Positions 1-11,900 of a stretch of DNA of 64,000 nt are shown piece by piece; the first letter of the stretch is position 1, and each line of letters opens with the position of its first letter. The notes under the pieces were generated by a model. That model saw nothing but the letters and a program-made list of their open reading frames with translations. It did no database searches and was not told the origin of the DNA. The DNA comes from Fratercula arctica (Eukaryota > Chordata > Aves > Charadriiformes > Alcidae). The DNA lies in contig CANTUZ010000001.1 in the NCBI GenBank assembly GCA_947846985.1, forward strand, positions 34,372,727 through 34,436,726, written 5' to 3'. The position numbers and the translations under genes are program-made.

Positions 1-430
1 TGTTCAACTAGATCAGGTTGCTCAGAGCCCCGTCCAACCTGACCTTGAATGTTCCCAGGGATGGGACATTTACCACCTCTCTGGGCAGACTGTGCCAGTG
101 TTTCACCACCTTCACTGTACAGTATTTCTTCCTTATGTCTAGTCTAAATCTACCTTCTTTTAGTTTAAAACAATTACTTCTTGTCCTGTCACAACAGGCC
201 CTGCTAAAAAGTTTCTCCCCATCTTTCTTATGAGCTCCCTTTAAGTACTAGAAGGCTGCAATAAGGTCTCCCTTCTCCTCTCCAGGCTGAACAACCCCAA
301 CTCTCTCAGCCTGTCCTCACAGGAGAGGTGCTCCAGCCCTCTGACCATTTTTGTGGCCCTCCTTTGGACCTGCTCCAACAGGTCCATGTCTATCCTGTGC
401 TGAGGGCTCCAGAGCTGGACGCAGCACCCC
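1..430 (-). mobile_element. CR1 retroposon, 5'-truncated, runs off left edge
   Basis: Read on the minus strand this encodes the C-terminal end of a CR1 ORF2 protein, with the phrases [21 protein letters not shown] and [10 protein letters not shown] near 240-400, followed by the usual 3' coding block. Base 1 falls in the sequence that reads as CTCTGAGCAACCTGATCTAG on the minus strand, so the 3' UTR and 8-bp terminal repeats lie left of the window. Frame breaks (stops and small deletions) show it is dead. It sits downstream of, or in the last intron of, WBP4 and in the same orientation. Confidence 0.9.
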
Positions 431-467
431 ATATTTAATTGTCAAACGTCCATATTTAATTGTCAAA
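429..467. repeat. 18-bp direct repeat at CR1 5' junction
   Basis: CCATATTTAATTGTCAAA occurs at 429-446 and again at 450-467, separated by CGT. The first copy touches the 5' boundary of the CR1 at 1-430, so it may be an insertion-associated microduplication. Confidence 0.85.
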
Positions 468-2704
468 GCAGCTTTGAGCTAGATGCAGTTTTCTAGCCAA
501 GATCACTATCATGACAGGGATCAAGAAAAAAACCATGTTCTTTGTTTCTTCTGTGTGGGCTGGTTATGAAAAGTGAAAAACTAAGACCTCATCCACTGCG
601 GAGCTTATACCATGGCCCAAGCACTCACCATGTAAATAGTCCTGTAAAAGACAACAGGACTTCAGCATGTAAATCTAAGAATGTTGAAAGACAGTAGTTG
701 GTGAGTAGTTAGCAATAGTTCATTGCCAAAATGATATTAAGTAGTTTTCTGCAGGTGTCCAACCTTGAAGGTCTGCATGTCAGAGCAGAGAACAGGCTTT
801 CAAAATCAGCCAATGACCCCAAGTTGGGAAAAGCAGCTCTGGAGGACAGGATCACAGCTAATATTCATCTGAACAAATCAGACCATCTAAAAATGACCAG
901 TTGGTTTTAAGAGGTCAACAGCAAAACACTGTGTTGTACAAGAATAACCTGTGGCACAAACATACCATGGAGAACAACTGAACAGTTCACAGAAATGATC
1001 TAAATCACAAGTCCATTGGGAATCACACCAGCATAACACTATTTCAAAGAGATACACATTGTCTTCCTGGCCAATCCATGCAAGAAATCTTTCAGTACTA
1101 CTGAGTGCTAGCCTGATAGCTCGTGTCCTATACCTAGTTTCAGGTCCTATGCTTCAAGGAAAACATGGATCAGCTCAAGCACCCAAAACAGAGCCATGAG
1201 AATGACCCCAAGTCAAAAAAATGTGACTGTTGCAGCATCCCTAAAATGTTAGGTCAGTAGGTTAAAGCACTTTTTATTGGACAGTGCTTCCCGAAAACCT
1301 GAAAGAATTTATCAGCTCTGGAGTCAAGGAGCGATTAGCTGGTCCAATATAGGAGGTGTTACATGAACTGATCAAGTGACATTATCATCTCCACGGAAGT
1401 GTATCAGTGCTTAATTTAGTTCAAACAGTGTCAAACTGTTTCTGCTGAATAATTTAGAACAATAATGCTGGAGAATGGGGTCAGTGTGAGGGAAAAGACT
1501 GATTTCATTCTCCCAAACCTAATTTTTCAAGACCCCTAGAGGCCCCATAACAAGAAACTGGCCATAAAAGACAGCCAGAGCCATCTCAGCTCAAAGAAAA
1601 GGAGCCATCTCAGGCATTATGCAGTAAAACAAAACAAAAAAACCCCCTTCTGAACAGATGCATGTCATGAAAACATCTGCAGTGCATCGGTTGGACATGG
1701 GTGAGAGCTTCCAAAATTAAAATTGGCATAAACAGATTACACATGTTTTGTCTTTTGTCTCCTTATTTAAATCATTACAGAAAGTGTTTCCCACCACATT
1801 ATAAGAGCCTCCAGGACTCACCCATAGTGACAGCAGAAAAGGTTGTAGTGAATTTTGGTTTGGTTTTGCTTAACTTTGTTTTAAAATTGGGGAAATTAGG
1901 GAACAAGAAACAGTGCCATCAGAAGTCTTTTACTGCAATACTGGGTGAAACTAAGACTAAAAATGGAAGTGTCTTTTAGGCTGTGTCCTTCAAGTGAGCA
2001 GTTTAGAGTTAGTACACCACCACAAAGTAAGAAATAATTCACTGCTCGTGGAAGTAACTCAGCCAAACATACCAGGCTTAGGTAGAAATGGCTCGGAGTC
2101 TAAAAAGCATACTCATTATGTCAGCAACTATTGATCCCACAGGGAAGGAATTCAAAACAATGCTAACCCAGTACGATGAAGATCAGGTTGCTGCTGGCCC
2201 TAGAAGATCAAGACAGATCTTGAACTCCAGGCAAAGTTAGCTCAGCTAATTACTCATCAAAAAGAAACAGAATTTAGCCTGGAAGCTAGAGGCCCTGAGA
2301 AAGCTGCCTATGCCGTTCCAAGGCTGGAAGCAGTTGAAAAAACAAGAGGCAGCTGAACAAGATCGTTGAAGGAGATGATGTTAAGGAACATAAGCTTAGA
2401 GTAACTACATGTAAAGTTGATACTCAGCCTCTGAGAAAAATGATGGATGACAATCATCCTTTAAATCACTTTAGTTTACTTTGTACTCGTGGTGAACTTC
2501 TACACTAAAACCAAAACACCACCACTGTCTGCCATGGAGAGCTATTACTTAAAAGAATCACTGTGGAAAGAATTGTATTTGGGCTACGTTTCCAATCACT
2601 GCTGTGCTAATTCTGCCAGAATTCAGACGAAAAAGCTTCAGCTCTGAAAACAAGTATTCTGGAAGCAAATATTATGAAAATAACTACAGTAAAAAGACCC
2701 TCAC
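468..2704. other. WBP4 terminal intron sequence (no exon recognised)
   Basis: This lies between the donor of WBP4 exon 9 and the window edge. It holds the ancient CR1 at 780-1215, an unidentified coding-like remnant around 2088-2400 on the plus strand (see findings), and otherwise ordinary AT-rich DNA. I searched the minus strand for the conserved C-terminus of WBP4 (the EKTVTSLG region and the basic tail) and did not find it, so the last exon appears to lie left of base 1. Confidence 0.5.
780..1215 (+). mobile_element. Ancient, degraded CR1/L3-type LINE fragment
   Basis: Plus-strand matches to the reverse-transcriptase C-terminal region of old amniote CR1 elements are recognisable by eye. 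'AATGACCCCAAGTTGGG' corresponds to the usual GATGACACCAAGTTGGG, followed by a 'CTGGAGGACAGG' block. Near 1150-1215, 'ACATGGATCAGCTC...CAGAGCCATGAGAATGA' corresponds to the Asp-Met-Asp...Arg-Ala block. Many substitutions and indels indicate an old insertion. Exact boundaries are uncertain. Confidence 0.55.
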
Positions 2705-2940
2705 CATGGTTCTTCTTCTTCTTCTTCTTCTTCTCCTTCTTGCTTAATTGCTTTCCATTTTCCGTAAGGGTTGGTCTTGTTAGGTGCATCACTGGAGGAT
2801 TCTTGGGAAGCCGATGTACTCTCCTCTTTATCAGCTGTTTCTTCTGGCTTAACTTCTCGCCATTTCCCATAAGGACTTAACTTTTTAGCTTTGGAAGACT
2901 TTTTCCCTTCCTCTGATTCTTCACCATTATCTCCTTTCCT
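2705..2940 (-). CDS. WBP4: WBP4 exon 9: two PYGKW motifs and a poly-Glu run
   Basis: 236 nt, 78 codons plus 2 nt. Acceptor TTCCTCTTTAG. It contains LSPYGKWREVKPEE and, 35 residues later, TNPYGKWKAIKQEG followed by eight Glu codons and Pro. The donor is ATG|GTGAGG at 2704. If this donor were skipped, the frame would end at once (Trp, then TGA at 2703-2701) and give a 331-residue form. The human protein as I recall it has one clear motif of this type (SNPYGEWQEIKQ). Confidence 0.9.
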
Positions 2941-5900
2941 CTAAAGAGGAAAAAACCCACCTTAAGCAAAAATGCCTAAATAAAAACACAATGTAGCTTT
3001 ATTTTACATCTTTTATTTACTATTACCTACTATTCATACTTTTCAATCAAGAGTAACTTGAAACAATAAATTCATATTGTAATAAAATCTTTAAATTTTT
3101 CTCCTTGAGCTTTCATCACATACAGAGTTGAAAAAAAATCTTAAATGTTACAAAAAGTTAAAGTTGGGAAATCCCATCTATCAAGGCTGAAGTTAGCAAG
3201 GGGTAGCCAATACAAACTTACTTAAAAACAAAGCTTATCATGTTTAAAAAAAAAAAAAGGCAAAAATTCACATACAGATTTCTGTGCATGCAGATACACA
3301 CACTTTCCAGCTAATACCTAGTAGTTTATAATGATGCACAGTGATACAAAAATATGTACTTTAGAATTAACACCTGTCTATGAATACATTTTATATTTAA
3401 ACTGTCTCTGCCTGTTCTGAAATACCAGTTTCAGAAAAACCATCTGACCCAACCAGAGCCATAATCACACCCTTATCTTAAGTTTTAAATTTGACGACAA
3501 AAATATTTAATTGATACAGGTTTTGTACTGTGTGCTGCCAATGTTTTCCTCAATTAATAAGGAAACTTAACCATGTAATTTTCAGTCAAAGGCATTCCCT
3601 GAAGATTTCTTGGCAGTCACATGTACCAATGAAGGTTAGAAGTCATATGCTCACACTGAAATCCAAATCATTTTGTGGATTACTTCAGAGAGATGACAGT
3701 CCTTTCTCAGAGAACATCACATTTCACATTTCTGGCAGAATTCAATCTACTTCTGGTGGGCTGAAGGAAAGATCATGCTTTCTATTCTGGAACAGTGACA
3801 CCAATGGGCCAAATAATTGAATAAAGATTCATTTTGCTATTCAAACAAGTGCAAACTTCTACTTTCAGTCATACGGTTTAACCTCATTACAATGAGTAAA
3901 GTCTATCACAAGAGATAAAAGATAAATCATGTTAAGCTAGAAAATTCATACTCTATGTAAAATAAATCTGAAGAGAGAACTTACCTTGAAATTTCTTTCT
4001 GAACCCTGCGCTTCATTTTCACTGTCTTCCGAGTCGGAATCAGACCCTTTGGAATCTGTTTCTGCAAGCTTGTCACGTTGACTTTTCTCATTTGAAGATG
4101 AAACGAAACCAGCTGGTTTCTCCCAAGTAGATACTGTCCAAGATATTTGAATAACCACATTATTTATGTTTCTAACTCTGATCTGTTATTGCTTTGACAA
4201 CGTTACCTTTCAGAAGCAGTGCTGCCTTATGCAAAAATACAGCAAGTAATTTAGCACAAGGCTTTTGCCTTTGTTTGGTACATTTGTTTTAATAAATATA
4301 ATCAGAAAGATAACATTTCACTTCCCAGCAGAGCTATTGTCATGACAGCTGAGTTCACTGTTGATAAAGCTTGTTGTAATTAGTGCTTAAGAAAAATATC
4401 ATGCACGGTGAACTGTGGTCCCATCCTATCATAGGACAGAAAAATTGGCCTCTAGAGGTGCCTATTTGATTTGAGTTGTCCATTGATTACAAAGAAAGGA
4501 TAAGGTAAAGAATGTTAACTGTGAGCCTCAGCTCCCCGGGCAGATAACCCTCTTCTCTGTACTACTTGGCTTGGTAACATTAGGTCTCTAATTAAAGAGC
4601 TGTCAAGTAAACAAGGAAATACAAACATTATTCTGAAAAGATGTTAAAGTATCTACAGGGTATAACCTCATTTTCAATGAGAACGTAATATTCCAGTAAA
4701 TATATTAAGAGGAAATATTTAAATAAAAGTTGACTCAATGGTCTTAAAACTGCTTTTGGTAACAATAAGGCAAAAGTACACCAACTTTCAAACTACAATT
4801 TTATTTAAGCTTTCAAATGTGATAAAAGTACTATTTTATCTATTTCCAAAGAAATCCCTAACGGAAAACAACATTTAACAGGTATGCTTCTAGATTTATC
4901 TTGAAGAAGTAAAGATGTAAGAAACTGGCAATGAGTGGCTACGAATGAACAAAAAATGGTACTGCTGCCATGTAGCTTTAGACCAGTAACTGGAAAAATT
5001 CACTTTCCTGGGTGTCACATATGGCCAGCGGAGTAAGGTGCAGCCTCCCAAAGCATGACTCGTAGCAGGAGCTAAGCCTAGAGATACTGGCTTCTTAAGT
5101 TATATACCTGAGATGAGACACTGCGATCAGTCCCCTTGGTTAACACTTTGTCTTGTCTTCAGAGGATGGGATTAGCGTTAACAGAACTGACAAGTAATTT
5201 TCAAACATTTCCAAGATACTTACAGCTATATAAAAGTCAGGGATTGCTTTAAAATCTCACAAGTCAAAATTTAACCAAATACAATGATTACAAAAACATT
5301 CTTCACGAATGTCATGTGTCCATGAAGGACTTTAAAAAACAATACAACCAAAGGCAAAAAAATGTATCTGAACTTGGAAGGTACTGTTTAAAAATAATCA
5401 GCATCTCATTTCCCTTTCAAAAAAAAAAAAAAAAAAATCACAAATCATTTGAACAGGGGAGTGGCATGCTGAAAAACTGAAAGGTTTTGAGTTTGGTTTT
5501 TTTTTTTTTTCCCTATTCTTGGCATCGTCAGGAATGCCACTTCATACCCAACAGCAGAAGGAAAACTCTTAGCCAGCATAAAATCACATGCTCTCCAGAG
5601 AGGAATCACTGACCTTAAAATGATTCAAACAGATTTAGAAAACAGATGCTTGTTGTGGGGGAGTTACCACAAAGTTCCCCATGTAGGGAAAAAAATGGCG
5701 AAAAGAAGTAGGAGGTAAGATTCTGGACTCTCTTATCAATGCTACGTCAGCAAGAAGAAAAGTTTAAGATATTCTTCTGTCAAAAAAACCCCCAAACATC
5801 CTGCTTCTTTCTGTTTTCCAAACAATAATTTCAAGATATATGTAGAAAAGAAGAACCCATATTTTAGCGTTATAAGTTGAATGTCAAATAAAACCTATGA

Positions 5901-8892
5901 AGCACAAATGCATACACACTGACAATACAACTATAAAGCCAGCCTTGACTTAACAACTAGTATTTTTCAACCAAGGCAACAGCTTAAAAAATACAAAACT
6001 TAGTAATGGCCTTAAAATGCAGTTATTTGCAAAATAAAATGCTGCTCTGAAAACCCTCTCTTCTGAAATAGAGATTAACTGGAAAACAAGCTCTCCTTAC
6101 CTCCTGTTTGTGTGTTATAGTAATAGGTATGACCATCTTCAGTGAAACCTTCTACCCACTCTGCTGCCTGAGAAAAGGATACGGGCGCTAATTAAACAAG
6201 AGTTTTAAGGATCAGCCAAAGCATCACTTATAAGACTATTCAAACTTTGAGTATTTTTTGTTAATGATAATTTTACTGTTTTTAAGCTTGAACGCCTCAA
6301 GTTGTTAGAAAGTATTCCCTTTGACTCAAATGAGATTGAATTGTTTAACTTAATGTATTGCAAATGCACATAGACAGTTTTTTCAAACAGTAGATAATGA
6401 GTATGAAGCAGTATAGTAAAGGTTGCCATACAGTTCATATTATGATAAAAGCCATAAAAGGCCATGTTTTTTATTTTCCAAAGTAGTCAACACCTGAAGT
6501 TGACATTTCCTGGGTTTGTTATTGTCTTAAGTAGAGACCAAGAAAAAATTTCTCTGGAAGACTCAGGGTTTTATGAGGGCTATAGAAAAACAGTACAATA
6601 AATACTATCACAAATTAAACATAAGCAAACAAAACCAAAACTTCTAAAATTTATTCCAAAATAGATCTTCACCAAAAATACTGGAGAAGCAGACTTTGCA
6701 GGAATGCATGCCATGAATTTACTTATTTAGTAAAGCACCAATTTCAGCAAAGCACTGTTTTTCCCTACTAATTAGTATGAAATGCAGCAGAAGTTGCTGT
6801 TATGTCTCTGTGGATGTGTAATTAAAATAAAGATGTTTTGCAGAATCAGACAGAATCAGTCATTACACATGGCTTAACATCTTCCTTAAGAACCTGATTT
6901 CCATTAACACCTACACATACACTACTTCACTGCTCCTTAAATACTAATACTGCCCATTCCCCTGTACTGGGCAGAACTTCTATGCAGCTTCATCACACAT
7001 GATTTTTGCATTAATGAATTTCTCTGGGTGTACACATAAACACACACACACACACACACCCCCCAAGAGAGGCTTCTGCACACACATTCCTATGCATTTG
7101 CTTAATACTCTATTAAAACTTTGTGTTTTTTTAAAAAAACGCAACACAATCAGGACTTAACGTTCTCATACCTGCTCTGTAGAAAGCTATATATGAAACA
7201 GATTAATAATATCAGTAATATCAGAATAATACCAGTAGGTTCAGAGCAGGCAAAAAAGCAAGAAAGCAGTCAGTGAGCAAGTTTCCTCAAGATTTGGCTC
7301 TCAAAAGTTTCAGTGTGCTAGTTTCAACAAAAGAAGCAAACGGAAAAATTATTTTATCTAAGTAGAAAGAGGAAAAAAGACTAGTCTTAAGTACAACTTA
7401 TCCTTTTTGTTAAGAGTTAGATCCTGAATATTTTAGACCTGGTTCTCAGAGGTTTTCAGCAGGTATTTGACTTTAGGCACATGGAGTATCCTCCTAGGCA
7501 AATGCTAACATGCATGATGTCAATCTAACTGAAGTTGTAGTTAGTCTTCAACATGCCTTTTCATTACTCTGCTCTCTCACCACGAAGTCTAAGCAGCAGG
7601 CTAACATGCTGTAAAACATGGAAGGCCTGTGAATCTCACTTGCACTACATACTGCAAGCACGCCCTTTGATTTCTGGGCAGTGTGAGTCCTTGTTAGAGA
7701 TCAGGAATGTTCCCAGTATCTTTAGCTCAGACTAAATAAGGGAGCAATCAAATGCTTGTTTTTAGCAATAGCGAAAATAACTCAAGACACCACAAAGTCA
7801 CCAAGGAGGGTGAGGGAGGAATGGCAAAATACAGCCATGTGGCACTGGAGAGATACCCGAGGCTGAAGGTGTGTGTTTATGATATAGCTGAGATGAGCTA
7901 ACTTCAAATTGCTGCCAAGAAGGCAGCTCCTTCTCTCCTCCATCTGCTCTCCCCGCACCGGCACTTCTCTGGTTACCCCGAGAGCTGATTGCAAGGACAT
8001 TAAGCCTACAAAGTGCTAACCTAAACTCTGATGTCTTTGCTCCCTAAACAAGCTCACTGTCAGGGCAAATGTGCACCAAGGAACATACAAGATTAGTCAT
8101 AGGACCACCTCTTCCAGTGGAAGGCTACAGTAAGACTGGCTTATAAATATTGCAAAGCTAGGCCTTGACTGAAAAGATAAAGTTGAAGTGCTGGTTAACA
8201 AGCTGTGCAAAACTGCAGGATAAAGGAATCACAAAGCCAGAATAGCATGTGATGGGCAGCTCTGACACGAAGTGTGTGGTCTCTTGGGAATGAACACTGG
8301 ATGGAAAAAGCCTGCATTTTTGAGATAAAACACTGCCTTATCAAGAGAGGGAATACTGACAAAACTTCATGTACATTTTGTGAATTGATTCAATTGCCTA
8401 AAAATATACGCAATTATAACCATTTTCTCCTCTGACTGTAAGTAACCCTGTACCAAGCATAAGCCATTTCTCAGATGCAACAATACTGAGCTACAGAATG
8501 CCAAGTGCTCTGAAAAAGCTAGGCTTTTTTGATCTCTAATATAAAACCAACATTAGCAAACAACACTGACTTTAAATCATACTATACCTGTGACACCTAT
8601 CTCAAAAATGGAGAAATGTAACATCACTTCACAGGAGTGTTGTGAAAATCCTATTTTTAATGTTGTGAAGCACAAAAATCCTGGAGCAGTAAGTATCAGG
8701 GCAAAGTCCACTAATAGTAATAAGAAATATTTCTCTCTTTGCACTACTTGGCAAGTTTTCCAGTGCCTTAAATAAGGAAAATAAAGTAATATTCTAGAAG
8801 TAATAATCTCAAAGTATTGCTTGCACATAGGTTCCATGAAAAAGACAAATTATCACATAGCCATATCCTAAAGCAAACACAAAAAATAGGCA

Positions 8893-8930
<38 letters not shown>

Positions 8931-11900
8931 ATCTGACAATGCAGTCTCAATGTTTCCTAAGGTAAAGGAGTCTTAACTACTTCAAATGTGTAAGTTTTAA
9001 TTTTTTTAATTAGATTTCACTCACAAAAGGTTGAACAGAATTTATGGGCTGAAGCATCAAAAAAACATATTCTGTAAAAACACAACCACCACTATGACTT
9101 CTCTTCCCTTGATAAACAAATTAGCCAAAAAAATTTGTATAGCAAAATTTGAGCTTTCATCAAGTACATCATAAAACATTCCATATATTAAAATTATTTT
9201 TTTCTAAGTTTACTAAGAGCAAACAATTTATCTTCTGCAATCAGAAGACTTGCAAATTGCTTATCTTATTTCTGGTGTTTACAAGGACAAAGAAAAGTTT
9301 GAATAACAGCATTTGATTACCGTTTGTGAGTTCTGAGAGTTTCCTTGGAATCCTTTAGGTTTCTCCCACTGTGATTCTAAAAAAGCAAAACCATATTTCA
9401 CCCATCATTCAATCCTGTTTACGTTTAATAATATTTAGAAAAAAACAGATGTAAAAGGTATGACACTGATGTGTGCACACATACAAACAAGTAATATAGA
9501 TACACCTCATTGGAATATAAATCTTCCTTGATCAAACCACGGTATGAACAATAAACCAAAGTATCGTAATTATTACAGTTGGCTTTACCAAGACTAACCA
9601 CCTTCCAGACTATTAAACTATGGCTGATACACATATACTGGAATTTTCATACAAAAAAAGGTGTTTGTTTTTTAAATGGTAGCATACACCAGAGGAAACG
9701 AAACACGCGAGATTTTTACCTTTTGGAAGTTATCTTGTATGAGGAAAGACTATGGTAAATACTAATGGCAATTCTTAAATTTATAAGAAACAGTTTATAA
9801 CAGTCTCATTAAGTCTAATTAAAAGAAGGTTGTTTTTACACTCTAAAGTAGATCATAACACATAGCTCCTCAACAGAAGGCAGTCAGTTAGATAAATCCT
9901 GTAAATGTGGAAAGAAACAATCAGACAGCAACCCATAACAGCTCTCATTTACTCACTCTCATTTATTTCACATTCCTGACAAGGAAGCTTCTTTAACACC
10001 GCTGTCTTTTGTACACTTAACCTGTGAAAGGCTAAACTTCTCCAGAAACTGGAATTACTGCATTCTTACATTATTAACCAACAGCAAAACCAGTCTGAAG
10101 TTATCTAGAACTAAGCCTTGAATGCTGAATATCAAAACTCCACCTAATTGCTCACCTTTTAATAATCAGCTTACTACTGAGAGAGCAGAAGAGTAAAGAA
10201 ACACAGGTAGTCTTTTCTCATTTATATCCAGTAACTATATCTGCATTTGCTTCTTACTATTTTTTACCTCCTGTTTTTGTGTTGTAGTAATATGTATAGC
10301 CTTCAGGAGAAAATCCTTGCACCCACTCCTTCGTTTCATTTTTTGGTGGCATTGAGGGGTCCTGAGGTGTCTTTTTTTTCTTTTCTTTCTTTTCCTTCTT
10401 TTCCTTCTTCTCTTTCTTTTCTTTCTTTCCTGTAGTTTCCACTGTGTTACTTTGTGGTTTACTCTGTGTCGAACTGGGACCTACCTCATCTTAAAGAAAA
10501 TAATATTCTCTTTTAAAAAATGAGTAATAATCTGAGCTTAAATATTAGTCACTCTTGAGCAACAGCAAATAGGAAATGTTGTTCTTATGAGTACTTTCAC
10601 TCATTAGTATTACACTCATAGCAGGTAAGCTTAAAAGACTATATTTAAGAATCTTGCATTGTAGCAGTACTATAGCGTCATAAGAAAGTCCAAATACCAA
10701 AAGATGAGTAACCTAAAGAGAAAAACCATAACGACCAATGAGCTTTAACTGAACAACAACAAAAAAGAAACTAAAAGAGTTACAAAAAAGATAAATCCTA
10801 CAGGAGCTTAAAACTACAAACTATTCTAAAGGATAATATGTCTTCACATGGGCAAAACAAAGGCACTTGCTGAACTGCAAGCTGAGTAGGAGATTCTCAT
10901 CTCCACTGTTTAACCCCAGTGGGAACCCAATCTCTCCTACTCAATAGGAACTTTTGTCTCCAATTGGCAAAAATCTAACATAAAATTAACTTAAGGAAGC
11001 TGCACTGCTGATTCAAGGCACCAGCTACAGCCTATCCTTTGTTATCACATTGTTTAATTTTTCTACTCCAAATCGCATTGTTCCACGGACCAGAGGACTT
11101 CGTAGCTAAAAACATTCTGTACTGCAACTTCTGCTACTGGCAATTTGCAGACTCCTTGTTGGTTTGCTTTTTTTTTTTTTTTAATGAGCAAACACAGTCC
11201 TGGAGGCCTGTTCTCATGTTCCTAAAACCTAATTTAAGAAAAAAACATTCCTACTGAATATTCTTTCAATTCTGTCTTTAATCCTTTGGCAGCTATATGA
11301 ACTACCTGGCTTAATTCCAAGCCTTTTCATGTCCTCTTGATATGCTTTCATTGCAGCCTCCTCCATTGCTGCAAATTCTTTTGACATGTTTTCTTCTTCT
11401 TTTGCTTTTTCCAAGCTTTTCTTTTTAATCTAAAACAAAGCAAAACAACCCCAAGAGAATAAATAAAACAAGTCTGATAATAAAAGAGATTAAAAATAAG
11501 TGTTCATGCAAATAAGATATTTGAGTTACCTCACTAATTCTTTTTGCCACATTTTCTTTATGATTCTTCCCTCTTTCATGAAAATCAATGCTCTTAAAAT
11601 CGAGAAAAAACCCACGAAAAATAATATGTATTACACAATTTTAATGTAGTTAATTTACACAATTAAAATTTAGTTAGACTAAACTTAGTTGAACAAGCCT
11701 AAATGTAATCTGTTCTGAAAACACTTACAGCAAACACTATAGCTATAAAATGGCTATAGGAATTCAGGAACACTGAGAAACACTCAACATAGAAATTATG
11801 AAAAATCAGTAACACTCCAAAATGGTATAATAAAATTTGATAGTCTATCAGATTTAATTTTTTTCAAATAATACTGTTCAGCACACAGATTAGAGACAAG

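Larger units (their letters stand above)
4134..9320. other. WBP4 introns 6 and 7, with exon 7 in between
   Basis: Intron 7 (4134-6100) and intron 6 (6168-9320) are AT-rich. They contain A/T homopolymers (for example 5421-5437 A, 5500-5512 T), the CA repeat at 7039-7060 and the T32 tract at 8896. No further gene or recognisable retroposon was seen. Confidence 0.6.

Noticed and set aside
8896..8927. Long T and A tracts as tails of processed pseudogenes
   Set aside because: No coding remnant or target duplication is recognisable next to these tracts (also 18858, 35463 and 48121).
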